A DNA stretch of 10,229 bases from CAZWUZ01 sp964637655 [NCBI: uncultured bacterium] (GTDB lineage Bacteria; DAOPZR01). Positions within the stretch are counted from its first letter, which is position 1. Each line of letters begins with the position of its first letter. The translations under genes were made by a program, and so were the position numbers. The DNA lies in contig CAZWUZ010000011.1 in NCBI GenBank assembly GCA_964637655.1, positions 20,794 through 31,022 on the forward strand, in the 5' to 3' direction. This document shows positions 7,001 to 10,229 of this stretch, piece by piece. The notes under the pieces are model-generated. The model saw only the letters and a list, made by a program, of their open reading frames with translations. It was not told the DNA's origin and did not search any database.

Positions 7001-8992
7001 TACATCCCGGCGAATATCGTCGGGAGCGACACGACGTTCCGTCCGCGCTACGTCATTGTGGCGACGGACACGTTCGGCCGCACGACGTACTGGGGCGCGA
7101 ACGGGGATTCGTCGTTCACCTCGCTGGCAGCGGCGCAGGCGAAGCCGGACTCGTTCTCGCTGGTGGCCCCGGTACCGACGTCGGTGACGATCAAGGACGG
7201 CAACGACGCTGCGGCGCCGGCCATCGCCTACAGCGGACAGGTGTTCAACAGCAGCACGATCGGCCTGCGGATCACCACGGCGGCGGAGACGCTCGCCATC
7301 GCCATCCGCCAGCAGGGGGGGACGGATTCGTTCGTCTACTTCGGGGCGGTCTACACCTCGTACACCGGGGAAAGCGGGTTCACCTCGCCGGTAACCTGCA
7401 CCTTCCCGGTCTACCAGCAGACGAGCAGCATCTGCACCTACATCATCACGGTGAAAGCAGCCGATACCGACGTGCCGCCCACCGCGGCATTCAGCGACGA
7501 GTGGACCATCATCGTCGACACGCAGGCGGCGCAGTACGGCGTGGCGCGCATCGGCAGCAATGCCGCCATCGACACCTACATCGGGACGGTGAGCCAGAAC
7601 GTGGCATTCATCGCACAGGACAGTTATGCGGTGAGCACGGTCTGCTTCTACGGTGATGTGACGACCGGTACTTCGGCCTACACCGGCGCGGCGCAGGCGG
7701 TCACCTTCACCGCCGGCGAAGGGTGGAAGCAGCTGTTCCACTATTACGTCGACGGGGCGGGCAACTTTTCGCAGGTCTTCGGTGACACGTTCTACCTCGA
7801 TGCGACGACCGGGACGGTGACGGTATCACCGCTGAACCTCACGACCGCCACGGCCACCTATACCTGCACCGGATCGGTGGTGGACAACCGCCTCGACACG
7901 CCGGCGACGGTGCGCGTCCGGGTCAACGGGGGAACGGACTCGACGCTGGCGGTGGTGCAGGCAACCGGCACCTTCGAAGGCCCGCTCACGCTGGTCAAGG
8001 GATTCAACACCATTCGCGTGACCGCGACCGACAGCGCCGGCAACACGTCGTACGACGAGATTACCGTCACCTATGCCGACGCGGTGGCGACGGTTGCATC
8101 GTCGACCGTGCCGGTGACGGCAACCATCAGCGACACGGGGAGTTCGTTGCTGGCGGTCAACTTCGGCACCAGCGATTCAGCGACCATCACCATCACCAAC
8201 GTCTCAGGGAGTGATACGCTGACCGCAGTCATCGACTTCAAACTGACGGGCTACACCGTGACGGTCGAGCGGCTCGATACCGGGACCATCACCACGTCGC
8301 TCGGGTCGAGCGGCAACCTGAACGGCATCACCAGCAGCAACTACGCTTCACTCGATTCGTTCATCGTCAAGTTTACCGCGACTGACAGCCAGGGCAATCT
8401 GGTGGCGGATAACAGCAGCACGCCGTACGATGGCATCACGCTCACCTGGAACTACGGGCCGGGAATCAGCGCCGCGGACGAGGCCTCGCTGCACATCTTC
8501 TATTTCGACCCGTCCGATTCGCGCTGGAAACAGGCGACGACGGTGAGCGGCCTGACCACAACGTGGCCGGACGGCAGCACGGGCGAGAAGCAGTCGCTGG
8601 TCAACGACACCATCGGTATCCGCGTCACGCACCTCTCCATCTGGGGCGTGTTCGTGGGCGGGGCGCCGCTGGCGGCGAATCTCGACAACGTGCAGATCTT
8701 CCCCAACCCGTTCAAGCCGTATGACGGCAACGCGGCGACGGGGGAACCGTATGACGGCAACCCGAACGGGATGACCGGTATCAGGTTCATCAACCTTGCG
8801 GCCAACACCGAGATCAAGATCTACACGATCAACGGGGAACTGGTCGACGAGGTGAGCATGGTGGCCAACCAGGGCCTCGCGGTGTGGGACGCCCGCAACA
8901 AGGGTGGCGACGAACTGGCGAGCGGCATCTACCTCGCCGTGCTGCGCGCCAACGGGCAGACCGTGGTCAAGAAGGTCGCGATTATCAGGTAA
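1028..8992 (+). CDS. Giant cell-surface protein: cohesin-like head, 19 Ig-like domains, T9SS sorting tail
   Basis: The protein has about 2654 residues, numbered here from TTG 1028. The frame also opens at ATG 1010 and ATG 1022. A signal peptide spans residues 1-39 (cleavage after AWA). A cohesin-like beta-sandwich follows (about 48-195, with a WDPSALSLV segment recalling the Y-D-P-x-x-L motif of cohesins). Residues 198-2257 are eighteen Ig-like modules in six A-B-C units, mostly joined by D-T-x-x-P linkers. One more Ig-like domain covers about 2263-2358. A pre-C-terminal beta domain (about 2359-2550) ends in a THLSIWGV motif typical of regions preceding sorting tails. The last 100 residues form a T9SS type A / FlgD-Ig-like tail with FPNPFKP (2558-2564) and a final SGIYLAVL...KKVAIIR. 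The composition is rich in Asp, Thr, Ser, Ala and Tyr and poor in Lys and Glu. No catalytic motif was recognised. The expected role is a surface adhesin or structural fibre exported by T9SS. Downstream lies a PorV-family gene. GC rises sharply at the head/array boundary. Confidence 0.88.
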   Translation: MKTTAGVGTANYPRQIFQILCIACLAGILSMGLPGVAWASYCALSDGDTTTFLPISQKQVDLGGAFSVYLWLNYEDNALAVNDFAAASRIKWDPSALSLVDTAVVSHGATSVTTSVLNPNIPSSGSHLLIMDYNPNYVSNKVSVIRYDFTKLTAAATTINVVIDSRSIPAELGCLYNDFNNGKLKADTAINLVVYSTDTTPPTIDTPTIGTMIAGETRSVADIILRDASAAVDNMACSIWVHPGTGGSWMPVNLSCDTYYGDTAVFSGSIPGTYITTPYVYYFLSGRDSAGNFAKWPAGANLTDTNNADSKVVYSNVPLTVTGVGRGSTYYSDSLPASVHYATTTDSVYIWVNTAADSVYVLNRSLGAFDDTEVTTSNTNTTTTSHFGCTVPLKPDAANYIVVVGQDGVMPWTTSETIVVYCDTVGPQTPVVSVNNGATAINSLTVNLMMTANDTLSGTLKFYVDACTMPYAPDASLIDATYTKGQNMTGDTGSPLTVTSYSDSNYLYLYVQAEDSAGNKYMDGSNIALKSVIIDTMSPRIYDYANGAVRTYTSVGDSDARTGETQAITLAIADSTAITGTLYFRHQNIGVSTWAADTLVLLGALGGDFNLYGCSIPAHVVGQVGTNDCTGGIEVFAQITDALGQSTWIDSRGVTLNDSYSTVVQRQASGFDTFTAGDSVYIAPQVLTDAMFNRGYAPQAVAWNDTVYVTGNTLYIGFGTNADTVRVIGANSTGGTIDTAVWPNTRNYWTSTDTFSIALPLGPGYNWFSLQGHDDSEPTRMGDTIYVFNDTMVPLVVATVIETGALAVDTQTALVVSVTAYDTRSALVGSQQTTPDTIVLSDTFWMNPSVLADTTTAYLAAFRTYRYAYGAGVYTYNVTRTDTTIYSLYAYAIDQVGNVSTAVTAIDTIYHDTAGAQIDFAGVADNRAATQPVALTLTVNELTGDSAVSEVKLYYSHPYAQGYPNVTWWSDTTAAVYLTANTWRITIPDSFVGGVADTVTGVRYFVRTRDALNHYTYWGVTGGLQANQRANVFSCHDTTSSTGGDALYQSDYYYDTFSVVLAVSTTITIGVSDATDTWSLASGLYFACDTAWINIVSEGDTKSYASYGATNNVITETQTLAGVGTVLMDSIALAMGTNNIFVYVESDTQPDFWMSYAVIADTAVPMLYGDSLTVRVHRDAITGRTTTDSQNGVYINLLAEDTGGSNLAQYRVGEAPGALGAWQNYAAQFLYTFTARDTVPLFLQVKDAAGNLSALLQDTIYVDTQGPAIVHTAIADSRAKNAALAVTAQVDDLSGTAAVTNVFVWFRNLNQYAGTVNGWDSAAMVRTGTSTTFTGTIPDSAIGTAADSGVDYFIEAWDTYVAMGSALNRSYYYGAGSVQTGVTLAQAQANPDSFTTVSGVKLEVWLRDAADALGSDTRAANGLYFMSDTIFVRLIHDADSVLVYANGVQVAACSQPANATNALDTLTVSTFSCTAGLSTLMIVGIDGSQPWDTQVYTVYVDTWAPVLSAGTDTFTMDSDMVASPDTSVTIYLALTDSDAGFNVTGGIAYYELSETITFNDTVATGRQAYTQLRDWNFANTDGDSVLTLYLRYWDVAGNTSPVSARSMYWDTVAPSIVFTAITDSKPTSRAVAVTATCTDLSGTATLNVVTSVSPYATWETWPLSASGPNTFSGAIPDTVVGSSASLTGVRYYLAATDSWGKTAFWVGDGTLYDSFTVSLPVATTVAARDFDTLTYTTLVSYGSGWTPTYYRTDSFTLKVTTNADTLAVYILNNDRAVVWNSETFAVGVGQVNFDTYLFLDTHLLDDTCFIQVVGADNAEPTNIDTYAIYVDTRTPYFTTAALIDGGLYATGDTSVTVTFAAADTYSVAYVIVSEMHPQFMTDTESRKVAYTTSVTYTLTKDTQVATVYVAAFDIAGNMAVSLDQIWLDTFAPFIYYNGVDDSRSISQRVAVQATIADTSGTVPTVVLYYQDSTSTWGSTAMTAQVGGTYLGYIPANIVGSDTTFRPRYVIVATDTFGRTTYWGANGDSSFTSLAAAQAKPDSFSLVAPVPTSVTIKDGNDAAAPAIAYSGQVFNSSTIGLRITTAAETLAIAIRQQGGTDSFVYFGAVYTSYTGESGFTSPVTCTFPVYQQTSSICTYIITVKAADTDVPPTAAFSDEWTIIVDTQAAQYGVARIGSNAAIDTYIGTVSQNVAFIAQDSYAVSTVCFYGDVTTGTSAYTGAAQAVTFTAGEGWKQLFHYYVDGAGNFSQVFGDTFYLDATTGTVTVSPLNLTTATATYTCTGSVVDNRLDTPATVRVRVNGGTDSTLAVVQATGTFEGPLTLVKGFNTIRVTATDSAGNTSYDEITVTYADAVATVASSTVPVTATISDTGSSLLAVNFGTSDSATITITNVSGSDTLTAVIDFKLTGYTVTVERLDTGTITTSLGSSGNLNGITSSNYASLDSFIVKFTATDSQGNLVADNSSTPYDGITLTWNYGPGISAADEASLHIFYFDPSDSRWKQATTVSGLTTTWPDGSTGEKQSLVNDTIGIRVTHLSIWGVFVGGAPLAANLDNVQIFPNPFKPYDGNAATGEPYDGNPNGMTGIRFINLAANTEIKIYTINGELVDEVSMVANQGLAVWDARNKGGDELASGIYLAVLRANGQTVVKKVAIIR
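1619..7798 (+). repeat. Six diverged copies of a three-domain (A-B-C) Ig-like unit, protein level
   Basis: Unit starts, taken at the linker Asp, are 1619, 2630, 3761, 4814, 5855 and 6809; the last unit ends at 7798. Unit lengths are 337, 377, 351, 347, 318 and 330 residues. A modules carry a [GSTY]-x-IP motif, usually followed by V-G, then a strand such as RYFVRTRD or RYYLAATD, often closing in YWG. B modules end in a strand with (V/Q)-x-(G/S/A)-x-D-x-x-x-P before the next linker. C modules end in a strand plus D-x-x-GN, then the next D-T-x-x-P. B starts lie near 1982, 3041, 4208, 5219, 6182 and 7166; C linkers are at 2294, 3395, 4508, 5528, 6518 and 7517. I saw no long exact DNA repeat, so the duplications are old. 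Confidence 0.75.
7799..8680 (+). other. Additional Ig-like domain and pre-C-terminal beta domain of the giant protein
   Basis: Residues about 2263-2358 form an Ig-like domain outside the A-B-C pattern. It contains a VRVRVNGG strand, a GPLTLVKGFNTIRVTATD segment and a DSAGNTS motif, the pattern of glucodextranase-type or bacterial Ig domains. Residues about 2359-2550 form a separate beta-rich domain with a LHIFYFDPSDSRWKQ segment and a THLSIWGVF end. Segments like this commonly sit just before the sorting tail in T9SS cargo. Confidence 0.55.
8681..8989 (+). other. T9SS type A / FlgD-Ig-like C-terminal sorting domain
   Basis: The final 103 residues begin LDNVQIFPNPFKP and continue with a GIRFINL strand, EIKIYTINGELV, a VWDARNKGGDELASGIY turn and the end strand VVKKVAIIR. 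This order matches known T9SS C-terminal domains, which direct cargo through the outer membrane and are then usually removed or used for attachment. It contains a PYDGN duplication at residues 2564-2568 and 2574-2578. Confidence 0.85.
8717..8761 (+). repeat. 15-bp direct repeat inside the sorting domain
   Basis: CCGTATGACGGCAAC occurs exactly at 8717-8731 and 8747-8761, 30 bp apart, encoding PYDGN twice within the loop after FPNPFK. The frame is preserved (10 codons). It looks like a recent short in-frame duplication or a gene-converted loop. Confidence 0.8.
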
Positions 8993-8995
8993 GCG

Positions 8996-9021
8996 CGGCG
9001 GGGCGGGCAACCGCCCCGCCG
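8996..9021 (+). terminator. Strong GC stem-loop between the giant gene and the PorV-like gene
   Basis: CGGCGGGGCGG (8996-9006) pairs perfectly with CCGCCCCGCCG (9011-9021) around a GCAA tetraloop of the stable GNRA class. It begins 4 nt after the TAA of the giant gene and is followed by only TTT. The stem is strong enough for intrinsic termination but the short T tract suggests partial termination. It could also protect the 3' end of a processed mRNA and so set different levels for the two genes. Confidence 0.6.
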
Positions 9022-9078
9022 TTTCACCCGCCCACGGGCGGCAGAAGCGAAGAAGAGGGATGGCGCGAAGGCGCTGGT

Positions 9079-9083
9079 GGAGG
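9079..9083 (+). promoter_or_regulatory. Ribosome binding site of the PorV-like gene
   Basis: GGAGG lies 5 nt before ATG 9089 and fixes that start. The 57 bases between the upstream stem-loop and this site show no clear promoter, so expression probably depends on read-through from the operon. Confidence 0.6.
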
Positions 9084-9088
9084 CAACT

Positions 9089-10018
9089 ATGAAAACGATG
9101 ACAATACTGGCACTGCTCGGGGCGCTGCTGGCAATTCCCGCGTACGCGGATGATCCCGGGTCGGCCACCGCCCAGTTCCTGAAAACAGGACAGGGGGCGG
9201 GACCGATGGGGATGGGCGGGGCGTATGCCGCGCTGGCGGGGAACGTCAACTCACTCTACTGGAACCCGGGCGGCCTGGGCGAGGTGGCGACGCCGGAAGT
9301 GCTCTTCATGCACAACAACAACTACGTCGACATCAGCAACCAGTACCTCGGCTTTGTCTACCCGGTCGAGGAATGGGCGGGCACCATCGGCCTCGGGGTC
9401 ACCTACCAGGACTACGGGGACATCGATCGCACGCTGATCACCGGGGCGACCACCTACACCAGCAACGGCTCGTTCGGGGCCAACGACCTGTCCGTCGCGG
9501 TCGGCTACGGTACGCGGCTTGACCCGTCGTACACCGTCGGCATGAACCTCAAGTACATCCGCAGCAAGATCGAAAACGAGGATGCCAGCGCGTTTGCAGT
9601 CGATCTTGGACTGCTCTGGCGCGAACCGGAATCGCCGTTCAGTGTCGGTATCGCGCTGCAGAACCTCGGCACGAAGATGAAGTTTATCAGCCGCCGTGAC
9701 AAGCTGCCGCTCAATTTCAAACTGGGCATCGCCTACCGCCTGCTGCCGGAACTGACCTTCGCGGTCGACATGAACAAGCCCATCGACAATGACGTGCTGC
9801 TCAATGCCGGGGCTGAGTACTGGCTGGCGGACATGTTCGCGCTGCGCCTCGGCTACGACGGCATGAACGAGGCGGGGAACGGCATGACCGCGGGCGCGGG
9901 CTTCCGCTTCGAGGATATGTGTGTCGACTACGCGTGGGTGGACGGGGGCGACCTCGACGACGCCCACCGCGTGTCGCTCAATTTTGCCTTCGGTCCGATG
10001 ACGGGACAGGCGTACTGA
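9089..10018 (+). CDS. PorV/PorQ family (UPF0164-like) outer-membrane beta-barrel protein
   Basis: The protein has 309 residues. A signal peptide spans residues 1-20 (hydrophobic core, cleavage after AYA). The N-terminal signature of the PorV/PorQ family is clear at residues 42-63: MGGAYAALAGNVNSLYWNPGGL. The rest alternates amphipathic strands and turns (for example GTIGLGVTYQDYGDID, SVAVGYGTRL, TVGMNLKYI, FSVGIALQNLG, FKLGIAYRL) as expected for an outer-membrane barrel, ending in an RVSLNFAF strand. In T9SS, PorV binds the C-terminal sorting domain of cargo and carries it to the attachment complex, while PorQ has a related barrel. I cannot tell which subtype this is, or whether it instead belongs to a lineage-specific paralogue group. 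The ATG at 9089 follows GGAGG (9079-9083) by 5 nt, so I prefer it to the in-frame GTG at 9077. The gene is GC-rich like the Ig array of its neighbour. Confidence 0.85.
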   Translation: MKTMTILALLGALLAIPAYADDPGSATAQFLKTGQGAGPMGMGGAYAALAGNVNSLYWNPGGLGEVATPEVLFMHNNNYVDISNQYLGFVYPVEEWAGTIGLGVTYQDYGDIDRTLITGATTYTSNGSFGANDLSVAVGYGTRLDPSYTVGMNLKYIRSKIENEDASAFAVDLGLLWREPESPFSVGIALQNLGTKMKFISRRDKLPLNFKLGIAYRLLPELTFAVDMNKPIDNDVLLNAGAEYWLADMFALRLGYDGMNEAGNGMTAGAGFRFEDMCVDYAWVDGGDLDDAHRVSLNFAFGPMTGQAY

Positions 10019-10027
10019 CAGTGTGAC

Positions 10028-10046
10028 CCTCTCCCTCAGGGAGAGG
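10028..10046. repeat. Partial copy of the palindromic repeat
   Basis: CCTCTCCC, TCA, GGGAGAGG forms an 8-bp perfect stem with a 3-nt loop, 9 bp after the PorV-like stop. It is the palindromic core of the 55-bp repeat further on but lacks its flanks. No T tract follows on either strand, so it is a poor intrinsic terminator, although it may stabilise the 3' end of the transcript. Confidence 0.75.
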
Positions 10047-10067
10047 CCGGAGTGACTGAGTACTGAC

Positions 10068-10122
10068 GCGGCAGTTTACCTTTTTACCCTCTCCCTCAGG
10101 GAGAGGGCAGGGTGGCTGCCAG
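10068..10122. repeat. 55-bp repeat, first complete copy
   Basis: This copy is identical base for base to 10175-10229. It runs from GCGGCAG through a TTTACCTTTTTACC segment to a 9-bp palindrome (CCCTCTCCC, TCA, GGGAGAGGG; 10087-10107) and then a small GGCAG/CTGCC stem (10106-10120). The ends carry GGCAG and CTGCC as short inverted repeats. CCCTCTCCC...GGGAGAGGG elements are widespread as intergenic repeats in bacterial genomes. Confidence 0.9.
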
Positions 10123-10140
10123 TCATCCCGGCGGGATGAC
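10122..10140. repeat. REP-like palindrome between the repeat copies
   Basis: GTCATCCC (10122-10129) pairs with GGGATGAC (10133-10140) around GGC, a perfect 8-bp stem. It resembles GTCATTCCCGC-type palindromic intergenic repeats. Its first base is the last base of the preceding 55-bp copy. Confidence 0.75.
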
Positions 10141-10148
10141 GCTGCAGT

Positions 10149-10165
10149 CGCTGCCGCAGGCAGCG
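10149..10165. repeat. Second palindrome in the inter-repeat spacer
   Basis: CGCTGCC (10149-10155) pairs with GGCAGCG (10159-10165) around GCA, a perfect 7-bp stem. Together with the neighbouring palindromes, most of 10087-10165 can fold into consecutive hairpins. Confidence 0.65.
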
Positions 10166-10174
10166 TGGGGCAAA

Positions 10175-10229
10175 GCGGCAGTTTACCTTTTTACCCTCTC
10201 CCTCAGGGAGAGGGCAGGGTGGCTGCCAG
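10175..10229. repeat. 55-bp repeat, second complete copy, ending at the window edge
   Basis: This is an exact copy of 10068-10122 with a repeat period of 107 bp. The window ends at the last base of the repeat. That would be expected if an assembly could not be extended through a multi-copy element, or if the array continues beyond the window. Confidence 0.9.

Noticed and set aside
6080-7741. Long minus-strand open frame of 553 codons opposite the giant gene
   Set aside because: It is antisense to a well-supported frame in GC-rich DNA. Its translation is dominated by Arg, His, Gly and Val with no domain or ribosome site, the usual shadow of GC-biased codon positions.
10028-10046. Intrinsic terminator after the PorV-like gene
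   Set aside because: The stem is good, but no T run follows on the plus strand and the minus-strand reading of this element is not followed by T residues either.
10068-10229. CRISPR array
   Set aside because: There are only two full copies, 55-bp units with a 52-bp spacer that is itself palindromic, and no cas gene. It fits intergenic palindromic repeats better.

Overview
The window carries three co-directional (+ strand) genes for exported proteins, followed by a short array of palindromic repeats. No tRNA, rRNA, CRISPR, transposase or phage gene was seen. The giant protein ends in a type IX secretion (T9SS) style sorting domain, the third gene encodes a PorV/PorQ-family outer-membrane protein, and all three have Sec signal peptides. 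This points to a Gram-negative bacterium of the Fibrobacteres-Chlorobi-Bacteroidetes (FCB) superphylum or an allied uncultured phylum. I cannot name the genus. The window ends exactly at the end of a repeat copy, which would fit a contig edge in a draft or metagenomic assembly.

Layout. Positions 1-209 hold a near-consensus sigma-70 type promoter (TTGACA, 17 bp, TATACT), a possible 33-codon leader ORF, and a hairpin touching the ribosome binding site. Gene 1 (210-1016) encodes a secreted protein with a cohesin-like beta-sandwich and a C-terminal two-repeat dockerin. Its stop overlaps the start region of gene 2 (about 1028-8992), which encodes a protein of about 2654 residues. That protein consists of a signal peptide, a cohesin-like domain, eighteen Ig-like modules arranged as six copies of a three-module unit (A-B-C), one further Ig-like domain, a pre-C-terminal beta domain and a T9SS type A sorting domain. 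A strong GC stem-loop (8996-9021) separates it from gene 3 (9089-10018), which encodes the PorV/PorQ-like beta-barrel. Positions 10019-10229 are non-coding and contain two exact 55-bp repeats plus a partial third copy.

How the parts may work together (inference). The giant protein looks like a T9SS cargo that becomes a long surface fibre or adhesin. PorV-type proteins recognise such cargo at the outer membrane. The dockerin of gene 1 could dock onto a cohesin, possibly the one at the tip of the giant protein, giving a two-component surface structure made from one operon.

Base composition changes sharply near 1620. Gene 1 and the N-terminal domain of gene 2 are about 40-50% GC, while the Ig array and gene 3 are about 60-65% GC. 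The step falls on the boundary between the cohesin-like domain and the first Ig module, which suggests that gene 1 and the N-terminal head of gene 2 have a different history from the shaft.
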